From: JAWXCM01 sp034408745 | Lineage (GTDB): Bacteria; Acidobacteriota; Terriglobia; Bryobacterales; Bryobacteraceae | Direction of reading: 5' to 3' | NCBI GenBank assembly: GCA_034408745.1 | Contig: JAWXCM010000256.1 | Coordinates: 1 to 9,862, forward strand | DNA: 9,862 nt | Shown here: positions 1 to 6,517 of the stretch, one piece after another | Layout of the letters: the number at the start of each line of letters is the position of its first letter | How positions within the stretch are numbered: the first letter of the stretch is position 1 | Program-made: the position numbers and the translations under genes | The notes under the pieces: model-generated | Database searches by the model: none | Seen by the model: the letters and a program-made list of their open reading frames with translations, nothing else | What the model was told of the DNA's origin: nothing

Positions 1-71
1 CGCTCCATCTATCCCTTTCACCATAGTCCGGACACAACCAAAACGGCAAGAGTGAGTTCAAGACTTTTGAA
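1..71. other. unassigned low-GC left edge
   Basis: This stretch has visibly lower GC (roughly half) than the rest of the window. No frame gives a recognisable protein. One minus-strand frame contains a short hydrophobic run (LTLAVLVVSGLW), but it is closed by a stop on both sides. It lies just past the point where the cytochrome P460-like gene loses its family sequence, so it may belong to inserted or rearranged DNA that continues beyond the left edge. I cannot say what it is. Confidence 0.3.
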
Positions 72-287
72 TCAGAAATGCTTACGATGCTGGAAACTAA
101 AGATCGTCCGCACTTGCCGGTTGTCCTGCCGGTCATACTTGTACAGAACTTTCATCATCGTCTTGTAGTTGGCAGGAAAGCCAACCCGGTCGATCATAGG
201 GGCAGGCGGTGACTGCGAAACAGCCGAAGTGACAAACAGCACGACTCCGGCCAGCGTGCAGAAAAAGAGAAGCAAAGAACGATTCAT
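72..287 (-). pseudogene. N-terminal fragment of a secreted cytochrome P460-like protein
   Basis: The 71-residue frame begins with a clear signal peptide: MNR, then a hydrophobic stretch to about residue 22 ending TSAVSQ. It is followed by PAPMIDRVGFPANYK and LYKYDRQDNRQVRTI (residues about 28-62). From memory, this resembles the start of the mature domain of secreted cytochrome P460-like proteins of Acidobacteria, where a line such as RVGFPxxY...DRPDNxQVRxIY leads into a haem-binding domain of over 100 further residues. Here the match ends at residue 62. After it come only nine unrelated residues and a TGA, so the haem-binding C-terminal CxxCH region is absent. No frame of the remaining 71 bases restores it. 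The start is supported by a CAGG about five bases upstream of the ATG. The fragment is probably non-functional, broken by insertion, deletion or an assembly join. The family assignment rests on one short segment and is moderate; the truncation follows from it. Confidence 0.45.
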
Positions 288-378
288 AAGGGCCTGATCG
301 CAGCTCGGTTCCGCCGCCCGGTAAACCGGTTCTTTTCTGTTTCCTGGGTGTCACCGGAAACCATTACAAACACGGCAG

Positions 379-2190
379 TTAGCGGGTCATCTGAAACAGA
401 TCTGAAAGCACTCGCCGATAGGAACACACCCAGCTCCTCTCATCTGCCGAGACCATGACTCGCGTCACCGAGTTCACCCCCATCGGGTCGATCGGTCCCA
501 ACTCCTTCCAGGGCCGCAACTTCCCGCTCACCACATCCAAAAGCGACACCCTCGCCGGTACCATGGTGTAGTCGTCCAGATGTTGCACGTACACATGCCG
601 CTGATCCGCCTGCCATCGAATCGGCGCCAGCGGCTCCGTCGTAGGCACTTCCACCACCTCCCCGGAACTCGCCGCCGGATAAATGCGAAACTTCCCGTTC
701 GATGCCAGCACCGCGATCCGGCTTCCGTCTCCGGAAACCGCCGCATGCCGAACCATTCCAGGCGGTGTGAGCGCCACCGGCGCTCCAGCCCCACGCAGCG
801 AGTGCCGATAGATTCCCAGCCCCCCCGCATTGGGAGTTCCGAGCGCAAGCACCTGCTCCCCGTCCGGATAGAACGCCGCCCACTGATACTGAAATCCCCG
901 TTCCGGCAGATCCTCCATCGGCCCTCCCCCAAGCGGGGCCAACCGCAACCCAGTCCGACCGGCCGCCCCAGCCAGCAGCGCGTGCCGGCCGTCCGGCGAT
1001 AAGCAATACGCCGCACCATCGGCCAGCCGCACCGCGCCGCCCCCGTCGTTGTCGAGCAGATACGAGACCAACCGCCCACCCACCGCCTCACCACTCTCAT
1101 CGAACAACACATACCGCCCGTCCGCCGAAACATCGGCCACCCTGGACCAGTCGTGCAGCGACAACTCCCGTGCCGCCGCCCCTCTCGAACTCCCCACCAT
1201 CTCAAGCCGTTTCGCCGTGCGGATCACCAATGCCCGATTTCCAGTGACATCCGCCAGCGTCAGCGCCCCAGGTGCCTGTTCAAGCGACACCACCCGTCCC
1301 TGGAGATCGCAGCGCCACAACGACTTCGGCGAACCGTTTCCCGCCGTCAGCCAGATCTCTTCGTTCGACTTCCAGGCCAACCCGTCGATCACCGCCCAGG
1401 CCGCGGTCTGCCCCACCGTCTGGCCCTCCCGGGAGATGATCCGCAGGGACCCGGCGTCGTCATGCCGCACCGGATGCTCCACCACGGCCACCCGCAGCCC
1501 GTCCGGCGAAATCCGCACACTGGAAAGCCATCCCGCACACCGATATAGCTCCTTCCCGGCCGGGTATTCGAGCAGATTGGCCCCATCCCTGGCCCGCACC
1601 AGTGCCAAACTCTCCCCTCCGGGAGACCAGTCCGCCGACATGACGTCCCGTTCTGCCAGCCGCGGAGTTCCTCCGTTCATGGGAACCCGTTCGAGCGACC
1701 CTCCAGCAATTGGCATCGTCCCGCCAAACCGGTTCAGGGCCAGCTCTCCCCTCCTTGAAACGCCGAACAACGTATACCCTTCGAGGCCCAACGCGCGAGA
1801 CTCCGGACTCACTCCATTGCTGGAGTAAATTTGTCTCGCGGACCCATCAAATTGCGCAGCGGACAAGATCGTCTGCCCGTCGGGCCCGTAACGCGCGCTC
1901 CACACGTGACCTCGCCGGAACGTCACCTGCCGATAGGTCGCCGGGGTCTCGACCCGCTCACGCATCCCCAGCCACATCGCACCCGCCGACCCCACCCCGG
2001 TCGCCGCGTAGCCCAGCCAGTCCCGCCGTGTCGAAAGCTCCGCAGCAGGCGGGTCGACCAGCGTCGTCGATCCTTCCTCCAGCGCACGGATGGAAACCGC
2101 AGCGGTACCGCGCTCCTCGACGGCGGTCACCGGCGCGATGAATCGGTATCCATTCCGCGCGACTGTCTCGACATACACCGGATGCTCGGC
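379..2190 (-). pseudogene. PD40/TolB-like propeller half of a frameshifted winged-helix regulator
   Basis: This is the C-terminal part of the regulator that begins at 2437. Its frame opens with AEHPVYVETVARNGYRF, the last strand and wing of the winged-helix domain. A likely single membrane segment follows (WLGYAATGVGSAGAMWLGM, about residues 54-72 counted from the GTG at 2178), and then some 520 residues of beta-propeller. At least seven PD40-type repeats are visible, for example YGPDGQTIL, WSPGGESLA, ISPDGLRVA, VSADGRYVL, LSPDGRHAL, YPDGEQVLA and SGDGSRIAV. The end, SYRRVLSDLFQMTR, is a typical finish for acidobacterial winged-helix/propeller regulators. In such proteins a cytoplasmic DNA-binding head is tethered to a presumably periplasmic sensor propeller; what is sensed is unknown. 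With the frameshift corrected the whole protein would be about 685 residues. This half has no start of its own that would restore the DNA-binding head, so unless the extra base is a sequencing error it is not made as a working regulator. The long frame is otherwise free of stops, so any damage is recent. Confidence 0.8.
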
Positions 2191-2437
2191 CCGAATCGCT
2201 CAACGCAATGCGCAGTCGTTTCACGGCCGTATTCAATCCGTTTTCAAAGTCGACGAACGTATCTGCCGGCCAAAGCCGCCCTTGCAGCGTCTCGCGCTTC
2301 AGCACTTCGCCGGGCTGCTCCACCAGAGCCACCAGCAGTTGCAGCGGTTGGCCTTGCAGCTTCAGGCGGATACCATGCTTGCGCAACTCACCACCACTGG
2401 CGTCCAGCTCATACGGCCCAAAACGAAGTGTGCGCAT
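1958..2437 (-). pseudogene. winged-helix DNA-binding half of the frameshifted regulator
   Basis: Residues 1-82 form an OmpR/PhoB-type winged-helix domain (Trans_reg_C): LRFGPYELDASGGELRK, then LKLQGQPLQLLVALVE (first helix) and the recognition part RLWPADTFVDFENGLNTAVK. After LSDS the frame turns into arginine-rich nonsense (GRASGVCRDSRAEW) and ends at 1958. One base over, the expected AEHPVYVETV continues without a gap. The cause is one surplus base in a run of three G (plus-strand CCC at 2190-2192). The start is uncertain: the ATG at 2437 begins the conserved domain, and an in-frame ATG at 2455 would add six residues; neither has a strong ribosome binding site. The gene is divergent from the helicase gene at 2604, so the roughly 150 bases between them must hold both promoters; I see no convincing -35/-10 pair there. 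A homopolymer sequencing error, a recent mutation or a recoding site are all possible, in that order of likelihood. Confidence 0.75.
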
Positions 2438-2603
2438 GGATTGGCTCGGGACCATTCCCAATACTCTGCTCGAACCGCCTTTCCCCCGTAGCCGGTCTCG
2501 GGTTTCGCCGATAGCGAGCGCCTGCGAAGCGGACTCCGACCCGCCTTTCACCCTGGCCGGCCGGGTCCGCTAAGCTGGTATTACACGGCCCCAGCATCAC
2601 CAG

Positions 2604-4538
2604 ATGTCCTCCCCTGTACGCACTCTGAACGCTCGCAACTTCTTCGGAAACAAGGGAGTACTGTCTCGCTGGCACCCCCGGTATGAGTTCCGGGAAGGGC
2701 AGCTGGAAATGGCCGAGGCGGTGGAATCGGCGATCGCGGACCGGCGGCATCTGATCGTGGAAGCCGGCACGGGTACGGGTAAGACGCTCGCCTATCTGGT
2801 TCCTGCGGTTCTGTCCGGCAAACGCGTGGTGATTTCCACCGGCACCAAGAATCTGCAGGAGCAGCTTTTCTACAAAGACGTGCCTTTCCTGCAGCAGCAC
2901 TTCGATTCGCCGATCGCGGTCTGCTACATGAAGGGCCGCAACAACTACGCCTGCCGTAAGAAGATCTACGACAACGACAAGAATGCGTTCCTCAGCGGTA
3001 TGGAGGAGGTGGCCGACTTCCAGATCATTCGCGACTGGGAGCACACCACCGAAACCGGCGACCGTGCGGAGATTCGAGCACTGCCCGAGGGCAGTACCGC
3101 ATGGGCGAAGATCGACGCGCGCCGCGACACCTGCGCCGGCTCAAAATGCGAGCAGTTCGACCGCTGCTTCATCACGCAGATGTTGCGCCGGGCCGCTGAG
3201 AGCGACCTGATCATCGTCAACCACCACCTCTTTTTCGCCGACCTGTCGCTGAAAGACGAGGGGTTCGGGCAGATTATCCCGGAATACGATGCCGTAATTT
3301 TTGACGAAGCGCACGAAATCGAGGACGTTGTCGGGCAATATTTCGGAATTACCGTAAGTAATCTGCAGATCGACGACCTGCGCCGCGACATCCTGCTGGC
3401 CGCCCGCGCGCAGAACTTCGGTTGCGCGGAACTGGACCGCGTCCTCGGCCAGGCCTGGGAGGCATCGGAAACATTCTTCCGCATTTTCGGACAGTCCGAG
3501 GGTCGCAGCGTGTTTCAGGACCACGCCGGTTTCCTCGAGCGCTGTCTCGACGAGTATCTCGATTTCCGCCGCACCGTCGAACTGATCGGCATTCAGCTCA
3601 ACCTCATTCGCAACGCGCCGGAAGAAATCATCCCTCTGGTCCGCCGAACGAAGGACTTTCTGGACCGGCTCAGGTTCTGGATCGAGACCCCCGGCCCCGC
3701 GTTCGTCTACTGGGTGGAGCGCCGGGGCCGCGGAACGTACCTGCAGGCAACGCCGATCGACGTGGCCCCCATTCTCGAATCGAGCCTGTTCGAACGCATC
3801 AGCACGGCGGTCCTGACGTCAGCGACACTGGCGGTGGCCGGCAGTTTCGAGTTCACAGAGCAGCGACTGGGACTTCGCAGCGCTCGCACACTCATCGTCG
3901 AGAGCCCGTTCGATTTCCAGAAGCAGGCGCTGTTATACGTGCCGCAAACACTGCCCGATCCACGCGAGGGTGGCTTCACCGAGGCTGCCGCTACCGAGAT
4001 CATCCGCATCCTCGAAGCCAGCCGCGGCCGGGCTTTCGTGCTCTTCACCAGCTATAACCAGATGCGCCAGGTGTATGACCGCGTGTCGCTGGAGGTGGAA
4101 TTCCCGACGCTGTTGCAGGGCACCGGACCGCGCTCCGCGCTGCTGGAGGAGTTCCGGTCGACGCCAAACTGCGTCTTGTTCGCGACTTCGTCCTTCTGGC
4201 AGGGCGTTGACGTGCAGGGCGAACAGCTCAGTTGCGTGATCATCGACAAGCTGCCTTTCGCCGTCCCCAGCGATCCTGTCGTCGGCGCTCGCGTATTCGC
4301 GCTGAAGGAATCCGGAGGCAATCCGTTTTACGAGTACCAGATCCCGCAGGCCGCGCTGGCGCTGAAGCAGGGGTTCGGCCGGTTGATCCGGAGCCGGACC
4401 GATCGAGGCGTGCTGGCGATCCTCGATAATAGAATCACGCGCCAGAGATACGGACAGGTTTTCTTTGACAGCCTGCCCGATTACGCTTTCAGCACGGAGT
4501 TTGCAGACGTGCAGCGCTTTTTCGAAACGAATGTATGA
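2604..4538 (+). CDS. dinG: DinG/YoaA-family ATP-dependent Fe-S DNA helicase
   Basis: This 644-residue protein is a superfamily 2 helicase of the XPD/Rad3-like DinG/YoaA group, which unwinds DNA 5'-3' with ATP and is linked to repair and to clearing R-loops or blocked forks. Motifs appear in order: REGQ (30-33), Walker A AGTGTGKT (54-61), VNHH (205-208), DEAH (234-237), TSATL (405-409), the motif V region FWQGVDVQGEQL (531-542), and the arginine-finger motif VI QGFGRLIRSRTDRG (589-602). Four cysteines between Walker A and DEAH (C117, C177, C182, C188) are placed as the ligands of the family's 4Fe-4S cluster. The length is close to E. coli YoaA (636) and shorter than E. coli DinG (716). No N-terminal exonuclease domain is present. 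The ATG at 2604 is the only reasonable start, since an in-frame TAA lies at 2571; the ribosome binding site is weak. The stop overlaps the start of queD, so the two are probably co-transcribed. Confidence 0.95.
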   Translation: MSSPVRTLNARNFFGNKGVLSRWHPRYEFREGQLEMAEAVESAIADRRHLIVEAGTGTGKTLAYLVPAVLSGKRVVISTGTKNLQEQLFYKDVPFLQQHFDSPIAVCYMKGRNNYACRKKIYDNDKNAFLSGMEEVADFQIIRDWEHTTETGDRAEIRALPEGSTAWAKIDARRDTCAGSKCEQFDRCFITQMLRRAAESDLIIVNHHLFFADLSLKDEGFGQIIPEYDAVIFDEAHEIEDVVGQYFGITVSNLQIDDLRRDILLAARAQNFGCAELDRVLGQAWEASETFFRIFGQSEGRSVFQDHAGFLERCLDEYLDFRRTVELIGIQLNLIRNAPEEIIPLVRRTKDFLDRLRFWIETPGPAFVYWVERRGRGTYLQATPIDVAPILESSLFERISTAVLTSATLAVAGSFEFTEQRLGLRSARTLIVESPFDFQKQALLYVPQTLPDPREGGFTEAAATEIIRILEASRGRAFVLFTSYNQMRQVYDRVSLEVEFPTLLQGTGPRSALLEEFRSTPNCVLFATSSFWQGVDVQGEQLSCVIIDKLPFAVPSDPVVGARVFALKESGGNPFYEYQIPQAALALKQGFGRLIRSRTDRGVLAILDNRITRQRYGQVFFDSLPDYAFSTEFADVQRFFETNV

Positions 4539-4914
4539 AGTCACTGTAGAGCACACGTTCGCCGCGGGACACGCCCTGCGCGAATACAAAGGCAAGTGCG
4601 AGAACGTGCACGGCCACAACTACCGGATCCAGGTCACGGTGGAAGGGCGCGCGCTCAATCGAATCGGACTACTGGTGGATTTCGTCGACCTGAAGCGCGC
4701 GGTTCGCGCCACCTGCGAACGGCTGGACCACCAGTTCATTAACGATCTGGAGCCGTTCACCATCCTCAACCCCTCGGCGGAGAACCTGGCGAAGTATCTC
4801 TATGACGAGGTCGCGTCGATGCTCGATTTGACCAAAAGCGACCCGCCCGTGCGCATCTCCCAGGTGAAGGTCTGGGAGACCGACACCAGCATCGCGCTGT
4901 ACCGCCCGGACTAG
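4531..4914 (+). CDS. queD: 6-carboxy-5,6,7,8-tetrahydropterin synthase (QueD/PTPS family)
   Basis: The 127-residue protein belongs to the 6-pyruvoyl-tetrahydropterin synthase fold. In bacteria QueD converts 7,8-dihydroneopterin triphosphate to 6-carboxytetrahydropterin, an early step towards preQ0 and the queuosine of tRNA. The zinc ligands are H14 (FAAGH), H27 and H29 (VHGHNY). The catalytic cysteine C23 (KGKCENVHGH), the D66-H67 pair (LDHQFIND) and E116 (VWETDTS) are in their family positions. The start chosen is the ATG at 4531, because the family begins directly with the MYEVTVEHTF strand. This start overlaps the end of the helicase gene by 8 nt (ATG is followed by the helicase TGA at 4536-4538), which suggests translational coupling. 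No other queuosine genes (queC, queE, queF) are in the window. A pterin-synthesis role is possible, but the Cys-x3-HGH pattern favours QueD. Confidence 0.93.
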   Translation: MYEVTVEHTFAAGHALREYKGKCENVHGHNYRIQVTVEGRALNRIGLLVDFVDLKRAVRATCERLDHQFINDLEPFTILNPSAENLAKYLYDEVASMLDLTKSDPPVRISQVKVWETDTSIALYRPD

Positions 4915-5162
4915 CCGATTCCCGAATTCGAACGCCGGCTCGGGATGCGGATGGCGTTCGGCGCTTCGCCCGGCGACGTCCTGCAACTCGTGTTGCGCTG
5001 GGCGGGACGGCTGACCGCTGTCGGTCTGGCGTGCGGGCTGGGGAATCGCGGTTGCGGCGTCGAGCCTGCTGGAGTCAGACACCGCTCCGGCCGATCCGCC
5101 GAGCTGGACTGCGGCGATGCCCGGCGCGGATCGATCCGGCTACCGCGCTTCGACAAGACTGA
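4915..5162 (+). pseudogene. decayed C-terminus of a MacB/FtsX-type duplicated ABC permease
   Basis: Directly after the queD stop, frame 1 reads FERRLGMRMAFGASPGDV and LQLVLRWAGRLTAVGLACGLG. This corresponds to the segment (RREIGIRMALGAxxGDVLRLVL...GLALGL) before the last membrane helices of FtsX/MacB-like permeases, including the acidobacterial duplicated-permease type. At the GGGG of 5040-5043 the frame must move by one base to read GIAVAASSLLESDTAPADPP and SWTAAM. Near 5113-5117 it must move again to read CPARIDPATALRQD and a TGA at 5160-5162, which matches the usual finish (ACYLPARRATRxDPxxALR). Most of the final membrane helix appears deleted between the last two pieces. Everything upstream of this end is missing, replaced by queD. 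The three pieces keep the correct order, which makes chance unlikely. The last 23 bases overlap the 3' end of the converging pseudouridine synthase gene. This family belongs to macrolide/lipoprotein-type export permeases of unknown substrate. Confidence 0.72.
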
Positions 5163-5895
5163 GGCTGGACCAGAACTCCGCCATGTCGGTGGGCAGAGGC
5201 GCGGTGAAGCGCTCTTCGCCGAGGGCTGTTTCGAACACTACTTCCCCGCAATGCAGCGCGTGGCGCTCCAGCGGGAGAGCCGCTCGAAGACGCTCGGAGA
5301 AGCCGTGCTGCATGAATTCGATCATTAACGACGGGTCGGGTCCGTAGAGCTTGTCGCCCACGATCGGGTGGCCAGTTGAGGCAAGGTGGACCCGGATCTG
5401 ATGGCGGCGGCCGGTAACCGGGATCGCGCGGACCAGCGTGTATGCGCCGGCATGAGCGACCGGTTCGAAATGGGTAACGGCGGCCTGCCCATCCGAACGA
5501 ACCCATTGCCGGGAAAAGAACTCAGCGCCCACGTCCGGTCCGATCGGGGAGTCCACGGTGATGGCTTTCTCCAGCCGCCCGTCGACGATGGCTGTGTATT
5601 GCTTCCGATGCGCTCCCGCCTGTACCGCGTGCTGCAGCCGGGTGCCGGTTTCGTGCGTGAGGGCAAAGAGGAGAACGCCCGTGGTCTCGCGGTCAAGGCG
5701 GAACGGCATGTGGAGCCGCTCGACGCCAAGATACTCGCGGCAGGCGCCAATCAGGCTCGACCACGGGCCATATCGCGAGGGGTGGCAGACGGTGTGGGGA
5801 GGTTTCTGGAGAACCAGCAGGTCGGGAGTCCGGTGGAGAATCCACGACTCCAGCTCAGCGGACGTGACAAGCCAGCCCCAGTCAGTGGCGGGCAC
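5140..5895 (-). CDS. RluA-family pseudouridine synthase without S4 domain
   Basis: Read from GTG 5895 the protein has 251 residues. It converts uridine to pseudouridine in RNA, with rRNA or tRNA as the usual target. The catalytic loop is RLDRETTG (66-73) with the aspartate nucleophile D68; the usual preceding His is Phe here (PFRLD). Family motifs further on are RKQYTAIV (about 97-104), GRRHQIRVHL (162-171) and HPIVGDKLYG (176-185). The N-terminal S4 RNA-binding domain of RluC/RluD is absent, as in RluA and TruC; the sequence does not tell which RNA is modified. The frame is open to a GTG at 5901, but an AAGG at 5903-5906 sits seven bases before the GTG at 5895 and only one base before the upper one, so 5895 is preferred. 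It lies 45 bases after the ferredoxin stop on the same strand. Its last eight codons overlap the permease remnant, hinting that the C-terminal tail was formed or changed when that gene decayed. Confidence 0.9.
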   Translation of the reverse strand: MPATDWGWLVTSAELESWILHRTPDLLVLQKPPHTVCHPSRYGPWSSLIGACREYLGVERLHMPFRLDRETTGVLLFALTHETGTRLQHAVQAGAHRKQYTAIVDGRLEKAITVDSPIGPDVGAEFFSRQWVRSDGQAAVTHFEPVAHAGAYTLVRAIPVTGRRHQIRVHLASTGHPIVGDKLYGPDPSLMIEFMQHGFSERLRAALPLERHALHCGEVVFETALGEERFTAPLPTDMAEFWSSLSLVEAR

Positions 5896-5940
5896 GGACA
5901 CACCTTGGCCACAGACTGGAGCGGCGATTCCGGTTAGATT

Positions 5941-6201
5941 CTATTTGCCGTAGAAATCGGCGTTGGATTGCGCGAAGCTGGCCCATTTTTCAGGAAGATC
6001 GTCGAGTGCGAAGATCGCCGAGACGGGGCACACAGGAACGCACGCGCCGCAGTCGATGCACTCGACCGGCTCGATGTACAGCATCGTTTCGCCGTCGAAT
6101 TTAGGCTCGTCTTTTTTTGGATGGATACAATCCACAGGGCAGGCGTCTACACACGCCGTATCTTTCGTGCCAATGCAAGGTTCCGCAATAACGTATGCCA
6201 T
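5941..6201 (-). CDS. dicluster (probable 3Fe-4S/4Fe-4S) ferredoxin
   Basis: This small soluble electron carrier of 86 residues has two cluster-binding segments. The first contains C9, C17, C21 and C25 (PCIGTKDTACVDACPVDC); the second C48, C51, C54 and C58 (ECIDCGACVPVCP). By comparison with Azotobacter ferredoxin I (from memory), C9, C17 and C58 would bind a 3Fe-4S cluster, and C21, C48, C51 and C54 a 4Fe-4S cluster. The position of the extra cysteine found between the first two ligands of that protein is Thr12 here. The family's long C-terminal extension is short, ending LPEKWASFAQSNADFYGK. The ATG at 6201 is the natural start (MAYVIAEPC); an A-rich leader precedes it without an obvious Shine-Dalgarno. 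The gene lies between the zinc-ribbon gene and the pseudouridine synthase gene, all on one strand. The redox partner is unknown. Confidence 0.93.
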   Translation of the reverse strand: MAYVIAEPCIGTKDTACVDACPVDCIHPKKDEPKFDGETMLYIEPVECIDCGACVPVCPVSAIFALDDLPEKWASFAQSNADFYGK

Positions 6202-6267
6202 GTTTTTTTAAGATCCCCGATTGATTTCGCAGGCGGACTGTTGGGAACTTTTATAACTTAGCACAGG

Positions 6268-6290
6268 CTTCCCGCGGAACTTACGGGAAG
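6268..6290 (-). other. 7-bp hairpin between the zinc-ribbon and ferredoxin genes
   Basis: The plus strand reads CTTCCCG, nine bases, CGGGAAG, a perfect 7-bp stem just after the stop of the zinc-ribbon gene (6293). On the minus strand no run of U follows, so it is not a classical intrinsic terminator. It could slow or process the transcript upstream of the ferredoxin, or be chance. Confidence 0.3.
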
Positions 6291-6292
6291 GG

Positions 6293-6466
6293 TCACGCCT
6301 GAGACGTTTTGCGTCGGCGTGCGGCACCAAAGGCGATGAACTGATGTTCACACCGGAGACACTCCCATACCGACAAGCCGAAGAAGTGAAGCAGCGCCCC
6401 GGCAAACCCTTCGACGCTCTGATAGCGAGAGCGTGAAGATGAGCAGTTCGGACAGTTCAGTTGCAT
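6293..6466 (-). CDS. small zinc-ribbon protein (57 aa)
   Basis: This short gene between selB and the ferredoxin encodes 57 residues: CPNC at 5-8, then a middle containing FAGALLHFFGLSVW (21-34), then CLRC at 36-39, and a basic tail AARRRKTSQA. Two CxxC knuckles about 27 residues apart are the pattern of a zinc ribbon; aromatic residues before the second knuckle (VWEC) and the HQF after it fit this. An AAAGGA (6476-6481) lies nine bases before the ATG, a better ribosome binding site than those of most neighbours. Small proteins of this layout occur in Acidobacteria, as far as I recall without known function; nucleic-acid or protein binding is possible. It starts 51 bases after the selB stop. 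An overlapping frame of 65 codons (6208-6405) carries nothing recognisable and should not be taken for the gene. Confidence 0.8.
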   Translation of the reverse strand: MQLNCPNCSSSRSRYQSVEGFAGALLHFFGLSVWECLRCEHQFIAFGAARRRKTSQA

Positions 6467-6475
6467 CGTTGTTAT

Positions 6476-6481
6476 TCCTTT
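6476..6481 (-). promoter_or_regulatory. ribosome binding site of the zinc-ribbon gene
   Basis: AAAGGA on the minus strand, nine bases before the ATG at 6466. It lies in the 51-base gap after selB and supports the small frame as a translated gene. Confidence 0.65.
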
Positions 6482-6517
6482 GACTCCGTGCAGCCCCTAA
6501 GGTTTCTGGCTTAGCGG

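Noticed and set aside
105..118. GTGCG at the P460-like break as a group II intron 5' end
   Set aside because: The GTGCG codes for conserved residues (QVR) before the break, and no intron structure or reverse transcriptase is visible.
318..345. CCGG-TAAA-CCGG inverted repeat followed by a T-rich run, possible terminator
   Set aside because: The stem is only four base pairs, and no plus-strand gene precedes it.
580..1828. Long plus-strand frames (140, 259 and 131 codons) opposite the propeller gene
   Set aside because: Arg-, Ser- and Pro-rich translations without motifs, antisense to clear PD40 repeats.
2571..2590. TGGTATTAC as an extended -10 of the helicase gene
   Set aside because: No -35-like hexamer sits at the right distance, and acidobacterial promoter consensus is poorly known; too weak to list.
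6208..6405. 65-codon minus-strand frame between ferredoxin and zinc-ribbon gene
   Set aside because: It overlaps the zinc-ribbon gene in another frame and lacks a ribosome binding site or any recognisable pattern; the 6293-6466 frame has both.
6467..6517. tRNA-Sec gene (selC) next to selB
   Set aside because: The gap is too short for a tRNA of more than 90 bases, and no acceptor-stem or T-loop pattern is visible.
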